Source: Bacteroidota bacterium (GTDB lineage Bacteria > Bacteroidota > Bacteroidia > Chitinophagales > Chitinophagaceae). From it: a stretch of DNA of 40,388 nucleotides. Below the pieces are notes generated by a model, which worked only from the letters and a program-made list of their open reading frames with translations, searched no databases and was not told the origin of the DNA. The number at the start of each line of letters is the position of its first letter. Position 1 is the stretch's first letter. Location: assembly GCA_023409975.1 (NCBI GenBank), contig JAEYQO010000075.1:1-40388 (forward strand), in the 5' to 3' direction. Made by a program: the position numbers and the translations under genes. Positions 6,992-16,114 of the stretch are shown here, piece after piece.

Positions 6992-8398
6992 ATGAAACCA
7001 ATCGAACAAATGAAGGAACCACTTCGGCCGGAGAGAAACTACAGGTCAGGGTTTTTAATGGCACTGCTGATGCTGATTTTTCCGCTCGCAGTACACGCAC
7101 AGACCGGTTCCGGAGGCAGCCTCACGCTGAAAGAGGCCATACAGTATGCATTGTCTGCCAATCAGGAGGCCCGAAAGGCCAGGTTGGATGTGGAAAACGC
7201 CGGCTACCAGATCAACGAGGTTCGCTCACGCGCGCTACCTCAGATCAATGGCTCTGCAAACCTCTCGTATAATCCAATCCTCCAGCTAAGCGCCGTACCT
7301 GGCGAATTGGCCGGTCAGCCTGGAACCACGCTTCTCATTCCCTTTGGGCAAAAATGGAATGCCAACGCAGCAGTGTCTCTTTCACAGACGCTGTTTGATC
7401 AATCGGTATTTACCGGATTGAAAGCGGCAAAGACAACTCGTGATTTCTATCGCCTTAATGAGCAGCTCACAGAGGAACAGATCATTGAACAGGTGGCAAC
7501 GCAGTATTATCGTATTCTCGTGCAGCGCCAACAGGTCGCGGTACTCGATTCTACTATTGAAAACACTGCCCGGGTACAGAATATTCTAAAGGGGCAGTAC
7601 GAGAATGGCCTTGCCCGCAAGATTGATGTTGATCGCATCGAGGTCTCTCTTTCCAATTTGCGGAACACGCGACAGCAACTTTCTAACGGTGTTACATTGC
7701 TGGAAAACCAGCTCAAGTTTCTGATGGGCATGCCTATTCAGCAACCGGTTCAGATTCCGGATGCAGCATTGGCCTCCATCGAACCGAAGCTTATTCCATC
7801 GGACGCCTCCGTAAATCTGAATAGCAGAACAGAATTGCAGTTGCTCCAGTCGCAGGAACAATTACTGAATTACCAGAAGCAGGCTTTCAAAGCAGAATTT
7901 ATGCCTTCACTTTCTCTGGGCAGTACGTATTCCTACCAGGGTCTCGGTCAGCGGTTCCCTATCTTTCGCAGCAGGGAAGAGGGCGCCAACTGGTTCGACG
8001 TCGCCTCTGTGAGTCTCACGCTTCGTGTACCCATCTTCAATGGTTTTGCTACCCAGGCCCGCGTCAGACAGGCGAATGTCAGTCTGCGGAAGCTTCAGGA
8101 AGATATTTCCGCAGCGAAACTGGGTTTAAATCTGGAGTTTGAAAACGCAAAAACACAGATCAACAACAGTATTATCACGCTCAATAGTCAGGAAAAGAAT
8201 GTGGACCTGGCCCGAGAGGTATACTCCAATACTCAGAACAATTATAATAATGGTCTCGCTTCGCTCACAGATCTGCTTTCCGCAGAGAACGAACTGACTG
8301 AAGCTCAAAACAACTATTCCTCTGCGCTACTCGATTACAAAGTGGCAGAGATTCAATTAATCAAAGCACAGGGATCACTCAAAAATCTGGTAAACTAG
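6992..8398 (+). CDS. TolC-family outer-membrane efflux channel
   Basis: A 468-residue outer-membrane channel component of a tripartite pump. A signal peptide ends near residue 36 (LIFPLAVHAQ) after a longer polar N-terminus; an ATG at 7010 is an alternative start. Two outer-membrane efflux protein repeats follow: the first opens LTLKEAIQYALSANQEARKARLD and includes LPQINGSANLSY; the second has FMPSLSLGSTYSYQG and VPIFNGFATQARVRQA, then a long coiled coil with ENELTEAQNNYSSALLDY, a TolC hallmark. It sits first in the pump operon, 16 nt before the adaptor gene. It would span the outer membrane and periplasm and dock to the adaptor and RND pump. Confidence 0.92.
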   Translation: MKPIEQMKEPLRPERNYRSGFLMALLMLIFPLAVHAQTGSGGSLTLKEAIQYALSANQEARKARLDVENAGYQINEVRSRALPQINGSANLSYNPILQLSAVPGELAGQPGTTLLIPFGQKWNANAAVSLSQTLFDQSVFTGLKAAKTTRDFYRLNEQLTEEQIIEQVATQYYRILVQRQQVAVLDSTIENTARVQNILKGQYENGLARKIDVDRIEVSLSNLRNTRQQLSNGVTLLENQLKFLMGMPIQQPVQIPDAALASIEPKLIPSDASVNLNSRTELQLLQSQEQLLNYQKQAFKAEFMPSLSLGSTYSYQGLGQRFPIFRSREEGANWFDVASVSLTLRVPIFNGFATQARVRQANVSLRKLQEDISAAKLGLNLEFENAKTQINNSIITLNSQEKNVDLAREVYSNTQNNYNNGLASLTDLLSAENELTEAQNNYSSALLDYKVAEIQLIKAQGSLKNLVN

Positions 8399-8414
8399 AA
8401 TAAGTAAATCAACA

Positions 8415-9488
8415 ATGAAAAAGCAGTCTGTTATAAGAATCGCATTAGGAATCGCCATCACTGCAGGTGTACTCATCGTCATCGGAACAGTGCTCGCAAA
8501 TAACAAAGCAGCGAACGAAGCAAAGACCGCAGCGGTAGCTACCACCAATGCTACTGTCGCGGTTCGCACACACCAGGTGGTATTGCAACCTATCGACCAG
8601 AATTTTTCAGCCAATGGCAACTTTACACCCGCCCACCAACTGAATTTTTCCGCCGAGAATTCGGGAAGGGTCACTCAAATCCTCGTTGATGAAGGTAGCA
8701 GGGTTTCAAAAGGTCAAACGCTGGCCATTATCAATACCAATACCCTGAATATCGATCTGGAAACTGCCGAAGCAGCATACAACACAGCGCTTAAAGATTA
8801 TCAGCGTTATCAGAATGCATTTTCTACGGGCGGTGTAACCCAGCAGCAACTCGATCAGGCGAAGCTGAATCTTGACAATGCAAAGGCCCGTATGTCACAG
8901 GCCCGGATCAGAATTGGCGATGCACACATAAAATCATCGATCAACGGCATCGTGAATAAGCGCTATATCGAACCAGGTGCCGTCGTTTCTCCGGGAACAC
9001 AGCTTTTCGAACTGGTAGACGTTTCCAGGCTGAAGCTTAAAGTCAATGTCAATGAATATCAGGTAGCTCAACTCAAAGTGGGCGACAGGGTCTCTGTGAA
9101 GGCAAGTGTGTTCCCCGACAAACAGTTTGAGGGGAAGATTACTTTCATCGCAGCCAAAGCGGATAACGCGCTGCTGTTCCCAGTTGAAATTGAGATCGCA
9201 AATGCCGGTAATGATCTCAAAGCAGGGATGTACGGTAGCGCGGCCTTCAACTTTCCTAATCTCGCTCCCACAATGGTTGTTCCACGCAGCGCTTTTGTTA
9301 GCGGGGTTAATAGTAATGAAGTTTTTGTTGTGGATCAATCACAGACAGCCCGCCTGAAGAAGGTGGTTTCCGGTCGCATCTTCGGTGATGTGGTAGAAAT
9401 TCTGGGCGGTCTTGAAGAAGGCGAAACGGTAGTGACCAGCGGTCAGATCAATCTGGTAGACGGGTCGAAGATTTCTGTGTTGAAATAA
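8415..9488 (+). CDS. RND efflux periplasmic adaptor (membrane fusion protein)
   Basis: A 357-residue HlyD/AcrA-type adaptor. Residues 8-28 are a single hydrophobic anchor without a lipobox cysteine, so it is probably an inner-membrane-tethered periplasmic protein. A lipoyl-like barrel begins near GRVTQILVDEGSRVSKGQTL, followed by an alpha hairpin (LETAEAAYNTALKDY to LDNAKARMSQARIRIG), the second lipoyl half (IKSSINGIVNKRYIEPGAVV), a beta-barrel (LKVNVNEYQVAQLKVGD) and a membrane-proximal domain ending VLEEG-like GLEEGETVVTSGQINLVDG. It links the TolC-like channel to the RND pump encoded directly downstream. Confidence 0.93.
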   Translation: MKKQSVIRIALGIAITAGVLIVIGTVLANNKAANEAKTAAVATTNATVAVRTHQVVLQPIDQNFSANGNFTPAHQLNFSAENSGRVTQILVDEGSRVSKGQTLAIINTNTLNIDLETAEAAYNTALKDYQRYQNAFSTGGVTQQQLDQAKLNLDNAKARMSQARIRIGDAHIKSSINGIVNKRYIEPGAVVSPGTQLFELVDVSRLKLKVNVNEYQVAQLKVGDRVSVKASVFPDKQFEGKITFIAAKADNALLFPVEIEIANAGNDLKAGMYGSAAFNFPNLAPTMVVPRSAFVSGVNSNEVFVVDQSQTARLKKVVSGRIFGDVVEILGGLEEGETVVTSGQINLVDGSKISVLK

Positions 9489-9518
9489 CTGTGTGGAAGA
9501 ACTTAAATAAACAGACGA

Positions 9519-12500
9519 ATGAAAATTGCTGAAATTTCTATAAAACGGCCTACGCTGGTAATCGTGTTGTTCACGATCCTCATACTAGGGGGCCTGCTGA
9601 GCTACTCGGCACTGAACTATGAGTTACTGCCCAAGTTCAGTCCATCCGTAGTCTCCATAACAACAATTTATCCCGGAGCTTCTCCGAGTGAGGTGGAGAA
9701 CACAGTTTCCAAAGAGATCGAGGATGCGGTGTCCTCCATGGAGAATATCAAGAAGCTGGAAACAAAATCTTTCGAATCGGTTTCCAGTGTGATCATTACA
9801 CTGAAGGACGGTGCCGACGTTGATTATGCCCTGAACGACGCCCAACGTCGCATCAACGCGATTCTTAAGGACCTCCCCGAAGATGTTGATCCGCCTTCAC
9901 TGAACAAGTTCTCCCTGGACGATCTTCCCATCATGACGCTTTCGGCTACGGCCGAAATGGAGCCTGCCGCATTCTATGATCTGATGGATAAAAGGGTGGC
10001 TTCCTTCCTGTCCCGTGCAGATGGTGTTGCCCAGGTGAATCTCATCGGTGGCGAAGAACGCGAAATACAAGTTTCTATCGACGCGGATCGCCTGGAAGGT
10101 TACGGCCTCTCACTACTACAGGTACAGAACGCTATCCTGACTTCTAATCTCGACTTTCCCACCGGTAGTGTTCAGACGCGTGATCAGGATATCCTCATTC
10201 GTCTCGCCGGAAAGTTCCGCACTGTAGATGAACTGAGGAACCTGGTTGTTACCACAACAGCCACGGGTGCGCAAGTTCGCCTGGCTGATATTGCAGATGT
10301 TCAGGATACCCAGAAGGATGTCGAGAAGATCGCCAGAGTGGATCGCAAGAGTGCCATTGCCTTACAGGTACTTAAACAGTCAGACGCCAACGCTGTATCA
10401 GTAAGTGAAGAGATCCGCGCCAGTGTTGATAGACTGCAAAGCGACTATGCTTCTGTCGGCCTGAAGATCGATATAGCCAATGATAGTTCTGAATACACGC
10501 TCGAATCTGCTGATGCAGTGATCTTCGATCTGTTTCTGGCCATTCTGCTGGTAGCAGTCGTAATGCTGTTCTTCCTGCATAGCATCAGAAACGCCGTGAT
10601 CGTGATGGTGGCCATCCCCGCCTCACTCATCGCCACTTTCATCGGAATGTATCTTCTGGGGTACTCGTTGAACCTGATGTCGCTGCTGGCTCTCTCGCTG
10701 GTAGTGGGTATTCTTGTCGATGACGCCATCGTGGTTCTCGAAAATATCTACCGACACATGGAAATGGGCAAGAACAAAGTTCGGGCAGCCTATGATGCAA
10801 CGAAAGAGATTGGTTTCACAGTTGTCTCTATCACGCTCGTAATTGTGGTCGTCTTCGTGCCGATCGCTTTAAGCAGTGGTATGGCCGCCAATATCCTCCG
10901 TGAGTTCAGCGTTACAGTAGCTATCGCAACCCTGTTTTCTCTTCTGTCTTCCTTCACGATCGTGCCCTGGCTCTCCTCCCGCTTTGGAAAGCTGGAAAAG
11001 ATCACCGGGAAGAATTTGTTCGGACGGATCATCATCGGATTCGAAACTATGCTGCACAAGTTTACCCTCTGGGTAACAGATATTCTGAAATGGTCCCTGG
11101 CTCATAAGAAAACGACTTTGGCCGCGGTATTCGGACTGCTGATCGCCTCCTTCATGCTGCTGGGTAAAGGGTATATTGGTGCGGAGTTCTTCGCTCAGAG
11201 CGACCGTGGAGAGTTTATCGTACAGATTGAAATGCCGAAAGATGCCTCTATCGAACAAACCAACACAGCAACGCAGAAGATTGAGGATTTTCTGGCGGCA
11301 AAGAAGGAAGTAACAAGCACCATCGCACTGGTAGGACAGTCCAGCGAAGGCATGGGGGGAACCCAGGCAACGGCATACAAATCCGAGGTGGTTGTGAAAC
11401 TGGTAGAAAAGCAACATCGTGCGGATGCCTCCAATATTTATGCTGCTAAAATCAAGAATGAACTGCAGCCGCTCGTTCCGGAAGCCAAGATCAAAACAGT
11501 ACCGGTAAGTATTCTCGGTACCGCTGAACGGGCGCCACTGGCTCTGGTGGTCATGGGGGCTGACTACGATAGTGTGATGCGCTATGCTAATGAAGCAATG
11601 TCCAGACTCCAGGGAATTAAAGGTGCAACCGAGGCTAAGCTCTCTGTAGAAGCCGGAAATCCTGAGATTCGTGTTCAGGTGGACCGTGATAAAATGGCAT
11701 CGCTCGGACTCTCACTTTCTACAGTAGGTATGACCATGCAAACAGCTTTCAGCGGTAATACAGACGGCAAATTCCGTCAGGGTGAGTACGAGTATGATAT
11801 CAATATCCGGTACGACAAGTTCAATCGACGGAATATCGATGATGTTTCTAACCTGATGTTTATTAACGATAAAGGACAGCAGGTACGCCTCACTCAATTT
11901 GCAGATGTGTTCGAGTCCAGCGGTCCGAGTCAGTTGGAACGCCGGGATAAAAGCACCTCAGTTACAGTTCAGGCACAGGCAGTCGGACGCCCCAGCGGAA
12001 CCATCGCAGCAGAATGGGAGGCTTCCCTCGCTGATGTGAGGAAACCCGTAGGCGTGAGCTATATCTGGGGTGGCGACATGGAGAACCAAAGCGAAGGCTT
12101 CGGTACGCTGGGTATCGCACTTATGGCGGCGCTCGCCCTGGTATACCTCATCCTCGTATCACTGTACAACAGCTTCGTGCATCCCCTGGTCGTTCTGTTT
12201 TCAATTCCGTTGTCGATTATTGGCGCCCTGCTCGCATTAGCATTGACGAATAATTCCCTGAATCTTTTCACCATTCTCGGTCTTATCATGCTGATCGGTC
12301 TGGTCGCAAAGAACGCGATCATCCTGGTGGACTTTACCAACCAGCGTAAAGCGGAAGGTGCGTCTACCTATGATGCCCTTATCGATGCTAACCACGCCCG
12401 TCTGCGTCCTATCCTGATGACTACCATAGCAATGGTTATTGGTATGCTGCCCATCGCCCTGGCCTCTGGCGCAGGTGCCGAATGGAAGAACGGCCTGGCC

Positions 12501-12692
12501 TGGGTAATTATCGGGGGCCTGCTGAGCTCTTTATTCCTGACATTGATCGTGGTACCGGTCATCTATGCCATCTTCGACCGGCTGGTTAACAGATTCAGCA
12601 AGAAAAAGCCTGTGCCTATCGAAGAATTAATGACCGCAGGCTATGTGCCGGTAAAGGTCCGGGAGGAGGAATTTGATCCTTCACATATTTAG
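9519..12692 (+). CDS. RND-family efflux pump permease (AcrB-like)
   Basis: A 1057-residue inner-membrane proton/substrate antiporter. Residues 12-32 are TM1, followed by a large periplasmic porter domain (YPGASPSEVENTVSKEIE, about 51-68), then TM2-6 with the essential TM4 acidic pair in GILVDDAIVVLENI (D401, D402). A second half repeats the layout with porter segments and TMs (LGIALMAALALVYLILVSLY; LIGLVAKNAIILVDFTNQ). Length and two-fold duplication match the AcrB/HAE family. It may export hydrophobic or amphipathic compounds such as drugs, dyes, bile salts or lipids; specificity is not readable from sequence. It is the last gene of the operon and is followed by a strong terminator. Confidence 0.95.
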   Translation: MKIAEISIKRPTLVIVLFTILILGGLLSYSALNYELLPKFSPSVVSITTIYPGASPSEVENTVSKEIEDAVSSMENIKKLETKSFESVSSVIITLKDGADVDYALNDAQRRINAILKDLPEDVDPPSLNKFSLDDLPIMTLSATAEMEPAAFYDLMDKRVASFLSRADGVAQVNLIGGEEREIQVSIDADRLEGYGLSLLQVQNAILTSNLDFPTGSVQTRDQDILIRLAGKFRTVDELRNLVVTTTATGAQVRLADIADVQDTQKDVEKIARVDRKSAIALQVLKQSDANAVSVSEEIRASVDRLQSDYASVGLKIDIANDSSEYTLESADAVIFDLFLAILLVAVVMLFFLHSIRNAVIVMVAIPASLIATFIGMYLLGYSLNLMSLLALSLVVGILVDDAIVVLENIYRHMEMGKNKVRAAYDATKEIGFTVVSITLVIVVVFVPIALSSGMAANILREFSVTVAIATLFSLLSSFTIVPWLSSRFGKLEKITGKNLFGRIIIGFETMLHKFTLWVTDILKWSLAHKKTTLAAVFGLLIASFMLLGKGYIGAEFFAQSDRGEFIVQIEMPKDASIEQTNTATQKIEDFLAAKKEVTSTIALVGQSSEGMGGTQATAYKSEVVVKLVEKQHRADASNIYAAKIKNELQPLVPEAKIKTVPVSILGTAERAPLALVVMGADYDSVMRYANEAMSRLQGIKGATEAKLSVEAGNPEIRVQVDRDKMASLGLSLSTVGMTMQTAFSGNTDGKFRQGEYEYDINIRYDKFNRRNIDDVSNLMFINDKGQQVRLTQFADVFESSGPSQLERRDKSTSVTVQAQAVGRPSGTIAAEWEASLADVRKPVGVSYIWGGDMENQSEGFGTLGIALMAALALVYLILVSLYNSFVHPLVVLFSIPLSIIGALLALALTNNSLNLFTILGLIMLIGLVAKNAIILVDFTNQRKAEGASTYDALIDANHARLRPILMTTIAMVIGMLPIALASGAGAEWKNGLAWVIIGGLLSSLFLTLIVVPVIYAIFDRLVNRFSKKKPVPIEELMTAGYVPVKVREEEFDPSHI

Positions 12693-12715
12693 TAGCAATT
12701 CCTGATGTGCATATT

Positions 12716-12746
12716 TCCGGGTGGTTTCTACCACCCGGATTTTTTT
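12716..12746 (+). terminator. intrinsic terminator of the RND operon
   Basis: A 9-bp perfect GC-rich stem, CCGGGTGGT (12717-12725) with ACCACCCGG (12730-12738), loop TTCT, and an extra T-A pair outside. A run of seven T residues follows on the plus strand. It lies 24 nt after the pump stop codon and just before the convergent FUSC gene end; the minus strand lacks a comparable T run. Confidence 0.9.
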
Positions 12747-12748
12747 AT

Positions 12749-14785
12749 TCACTTCCGCAGCATTCCTTCGCGAAGGCTTTGAAGGAGTTCCTGAATGCGC
12801 TCAAGCAGATGTCTGAGGAATGCATCGTTTAACTCCGGTACCGGCCTTTCCGCCGCCGTGACGACAGGCTGTTCCCCGCCTAATCCATCTGCCACATCGG
12901 CGAGGTAATGACAATAGCCTCTGAGCTGCTCTGTATAGTCAGCCGCCTCGGGAACAGGATAGTTGGCAAGATGACGTGTAAAATGAGTAAGCATGGAAAC
13001 CTCGTGCAGGTAAACCGATAGCTCCTTATTGGGTAACAGGCTCAACCTGTTGATAACAGGGGCGGCCACTGTTCTGAGACTCAGGAGCTGCTGATCGACT
13101 TTTCGCATCTTCTGTGCAAGTTCCTTCTTGGCAGAATATCCCTGCTCCCGAAGTGGCAGACTCCTGAGTATATCCGCCAGCTCTGTATAAAGTGTCATCA
13201 CGGATGACCTGAAAACATCGCTTGTTCGAACAGGAAGTACGAAAAAGCTGACTACTGCACCGATCAATGCGCCCAATAATGTTTCTTCCAGTCGCACCAC
13301 CAGAATCGACAGACTGAATTGACCCAAAACATCAAACAGAAACGCGAGAAGCATGGAAAAGATCACCGCAGACCAAAACCCAAAGGCTTTTCGGGAACCG
13401 TACAGGCCAAAGAATATACACAGCAGGAGCAGGATCCAGACGATGGTGACCGGGCCGTAGACGGTCAGATACGAAAGGAGAAATCCCGCTGTCAGTCCAA
13501 CAAAGGTTCCCACAATTCGCAGAAACGCCCGCATGACGGTCTCTCCTCTCGATGTTCCCGCAAATATTACGAAGGCCGTGACAGCAGCCCAGTACCACCG
13601 CTCCGGCGACACAAGGTAGCCAGCCACTGAAGATAACATCACCGAAAGGGTCACCTGAATGGCTTGCCTGGTATGGAGCTGCCCTGTCGGTGGGGTCGAC
13701 ACGCGCTCCAGCAGGTTTTCTCTTCTGGAACTTCTCTTCTCAGGCGCCTCAAGTATGGCAAGTGCCCTCGTAGTTGCTGCCGATCGGAGATTACTGCAGA
13801 AGTGTTCCACGGTGCGCCCGATTTCGGCATGCTTTCTGATGTTCATTTCGCCAAAGCACTCATTTAGTGTAAGGCCTGCAGTAGCAACTTGCTCGGATAG
13901 TACAACCGTTCTGGCCGTATGCAAAGCCTCGCTGAGCTGCGGTAAAAGTTCAGGATGTTCTTTCGAAAGGTTCGATAGCGTCAGCGCCTCACTCACAACC
14001 GCACGCACCGAAAGTTCCCGCTCGAATAGCGACATCTGCAGCGACTCCGATCGTGGTCGGAGTACCGGGTCTTCCGTAGATTCCAGGAACTGCTCTACCT
14101 GCATGCTAAACTCGTTAAGCTTTGCCACTATGCCTCCTTCCCTTGTAGTGCGCTGTATCTCCTGTTCAGTTAGCTCACCGTTGATGCGCCGCTCCAGGTG
14201 TAGTAGTATATCGCCAATATGAAGATTGAAAGTTCGGAGGTACCGGAGAAATAATTGCTGCGGTTGCACAGGGAATAGATAGAAGCGAATGGTGAAAACA
14301 AGTATGGCAGCCACCAAAACCGTCGCAATAATAAAAGGGGTGCTCTCCAGGGGAACTTCGAAGAATATTGGGAAGAAATAGGCCATGAAGCAGAGTAATC
14401 CCCCGGCAAACCAGCGGGCCCCGTACCTTCTGACAAATACAGCGAAGAAGGCTATAAGGATGAAAACAGAAAGCTGAATGATAGGGTTGACTCCAAGCAG
14501 GATGGAAAGTGTCAGGCCCGTTAGTCCGGGCAGTATCAACCATAACACTGTTTTTTTCTGCTCCCGGATACTGCGCTCATTTACCAGAAGGGACATCATA
14601 AGGGCTATCATAACCCCCGGAAATGCCATTACCGTCGGATAACCTCTCATACCAGCCAGCCAGGTAAACAATAGAAAGCCCACCCACACGGCAGCGGTGC
14701 CACGCAAGGCTTCTTTGAAGCCCATTAATCCCGGATCATACATTAAAAGACGATCCCGGAACCCACGTATTTTCTGATTGATCAT
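12749..14785 (-). CDS. FUSC-family inner-membrane protein (YccS/aromatic acid exporter-like)
   Basis: A 678-residue membrane protein from the ATG at 14785. The open frame extends to 14935, but the extra 50 residues look non-native and would crowd the divergent Crp/Fnr gene. Two hydrophobic blocks of several helices (about residues 20-155 and 360-500) are separated by a soluble helical domain and followed by a cytoplasmic C-terminal domain, the layout of the fusaric-acid-resistance/YccS group. The second block carries YWAAVTAFVIFAGTSRGET, similar to the FUSC core. Such proteins are thought to export aromatic carboxylic acids, but evidence for many members is thin. It is convergent with the RND operon and divergent from the Crp/Fnr gene. 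Confidence 0.85.
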   Translation of the reverse strand: MINQKIRGFRDRLLMYDPGLMGFKEALRGTAAVWVGFLLFTWLAGMRGYPTVMAFPGVMIALMMSLLVNERSIREQKKTVLWLILPGLTGLTLSILLGVNPIIQLSVFILIAFFAVFVRRYGARWFAGGLLCFMAYFFPIFFEVPLESTPFIIATVLVAAILVFTIRFYLFPVQPQQLFLRYLRTFNLHIGDILLHLERRINGELTEQEIQRTTREGGIVAKLNEFSMQVEQFLESTEDPVLRPRSESLQMSLFERELSVRAVVSEALTLSNLSKEHPELLPQLSEALHTARTVVLSEQVATAGLTLNECFGEMNIRKHAEIGRTVEHFCSNLRSAATTRALAILEAPEKRSSRRENLLERVSTPPTGQLHTRQAIQVTLSVMLSSVAGYLVSPERWYWAAVTAFVIFAGTSRGETVMRAFLRIVGTFVGLTAGFLLSYLTVYGPVTIVWILLLLCIFFGLYGSRKAFGFWSAVIFSMLLAFLFDVLGQFSLSILVVRLEETLLGALIGAVVSFFVLPVRTSDVFRSSVMTLYTELADILRSLPLREQGYSAKKELAQKMRKVDQQLLSLRTVAAPVINRLSLLPNKELSVYLHEVSMLTHFTRHLANYPVPEAADYTEQLRGYCHYLADVADGLGGEQPVVTAAERPVPELNDAFLRHLLERIQELLQSLREGMLRK

Positions 14786-14937
14786 TTGGTGCTTGAATTC
14801 TTCCAAAGAATCCTGCCAGCCTGCTCTGCAGATTCTGCCGGCAAACTTAGCGGTATTTATGGCCCCAAATGGGCGTTCGGAAACATTGAGTACCTCCCAG
14901 CCTGGTTTCCATCCTCCTGATTCTCTACATTGCATCT

Positions 14938-15528
14938 ATGATTCTGACAGCTCAGTCGCTACTCCGTCAAGCCATTGAAAGGTTTCTTTTGTTGCCCGAT
15001 GATGAATGGGAACTTTTAATCCCTTCCCTCAGGGAAAAGACCTTAAAAAAGGGTGAACTGTTCGCGCAGCAGGGGAAGCGGGCCGACGAAATTGGTTTTG
15101 TGCTGACAGGAAACCTCCGGCATTTTTACACGAAGGATGGTGAAGAGCGAACGACTTATTTCTATTTCGAAAATCATTTTGTTGCCTCCTATATCAGTTG
15201 TTTGCGGAAAGAGCCCTCACAATTGTCCATTCAGGCGCTCACTGATTGTGCGCTTATCGTATTTCCATACCAGACGATGGAGCAGCTTTATGAACAGTCG
15301 CATGTCTGGGAACGATTCGGCAGACTCCTGGCAGAATACCTTGCCATAGGCTTGGAAGAGCGAATGACAGGACTCTTGATGTGCTCTCCGCAGGAACGCT
15401 ATGAGGAGCTTTTGACGGGAAACAAGAACAAGATTCTTGAAAGAATCCCCCAGCACTATATTGCCAGTTATCTCGGTGTCACACCTGTTAGTCTCAGCCG
15501 CATCCGTAACCGAACTTTGAAGAAATAG
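14938..15528 (+). CDS. Crp/Fnr family transcriptional regulator
   Basis: A 196-residue regulator with an N-terminal cyclic-nucleotide-binding-like beta roll (about residues 25-115; KGELFAQQGKRADEIGFVLT, GNLRHFYTKDGEERTTYFYF) and a short C-terminal helix-turn-helix (about 165-195; IPQHYIASYLGVTPVSLSRI). The cAMP-contacting Arg-Ser pair of true Crp is not evident, so the ligand may differ or be absent, as in many Bacteroidota paralogues. It is divergent from the FUSC gene with a 152-bp shared upstream region and is followed 79 nt later by the DUF4260 gene, which it may control (inference). Confidence 0.9.
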   Translation: MILTAQSLLRQAIERFLLLPDDEWELLIPSLREKTLKKGELFAQQGKRADEIGFVLTGNLRHFYTKDGEERTTYFYFENHFVASYISCLRKEPSQLSIQALTDCALIVFPYQTMEQLYEQSHVWERFGRLLAEYLAIGLEERMTGLLMCSPQERYEELLTGNKNKILERIPQHYIASYLGVTPVSLSRIRNRTLKK

Positions 15529-15607
15529 CGCTCTGATTTTCTTATCTTTTGTTATCGTTTCAAAGCCTCGACCGCACGGAACTTTGTGTTTATAAAAACA
15601 CGATGAA

Positions 15608-15979
15608 ATGAAACAACTTCTCAAACTTGAATTCGCCGCTCAGCTGGTCGCCGGAGTATGGTTATTATGGTGGGTTCCACTACATCTTTCCTGGTGGATA
15701 TATCTCTTGCTGTTTTTTGCGCCTGACCTCGCCATCCTGGGATATGTATTTGGACCATTAGCCGGCGCCCGGTTGTATAATCTTACCCATCATAAAGCAT
15801 TGGCTCTCGCAGTGGCGCTTTCGGGGATGTTCCTCTCCTCACAAGTCATGTTGATCATTGGGATCGTTCTTTTTACCCACATCGCTTTCGACAGGCTGCT
15901 GGGATATGGCCTGAAATACAATGATGCCTTCGTCCATACCCATCTGGGAATCATCGGGAAACAGAATACCGTTCACTGA
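15608..15979 (+). CDS. DUF4260 family membrane protein
   Basis: A 123-residue protein matching DUF4260: three or four hydrophobic segments (about residues 12-25, 30-48, 64-80, 82-95) and a C-terminal RLLGYGLKYNDAFVHTHLGIIG motif typical of the family. PDLAILGYVFGPLAGARLYNLTHH is another family-like block with conserved Asp and His residues. Function is unknown. Start ATG at 15608 (an earlier ATG at 15603 is out of frame and immediately closed). It follows the Crp/Fnr gene on the same strand. Confidence 0.85.
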   Translation: MKQLLKLEFAAQLVAGVWLLWWVPLHLSWWIYLLLFFAPDLAILGYVFGPLAGARLYNLTHHKALALAVALSGMFLSSQVMLIIGIVLFTHIAFDRLLGYGLKYNDAFVHTHLGIIGKQNTVH

Positions 15980-16083
15980 ACAAACGATCTTGAATTGCCG
16001 GTTAAAAGTCAAAAGGAGAAACCAGAAAGGGAAACCAAATAGTCGCAATAGTTCCCAGAGATAAACCAGCACTGAATATCGAA

Positions 16084-16107
16084 GGGGCCGTCTGTTCGGA
16101 CGGCCCC
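16084..16107. terminator. hairpin terminator between convergent genes
   Basis: GGGGCCGTC (16084-16092) pairs perfectly with GACGGCCCC (16099-16107) around a 6-nt loop. It lies 7 nt beyond the minus-strand stop at 16115 and about 105 nt after the plus-strand DUF4260 stop. Neither strand has a strong T run, so it may terminate both directions weakly or protect RNA ends. Confidence 0.65.
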
Positions 16108-16114
16108 TGTGTTG

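Noticed and set aside
13659..14222. 187-residue plus-strand open frame inside the FUSC gene
   Set aside because: Ser/Arg-rich antisense shadow of the FUSC gene, which has coherent membrane segments.
14786..14935. N-terminal extension of the FUSC protein to 14935
   Set aside because: The 50 added residues do not look like a membrane-protein N-terminus and would leave 2 nt between divergent start codons.
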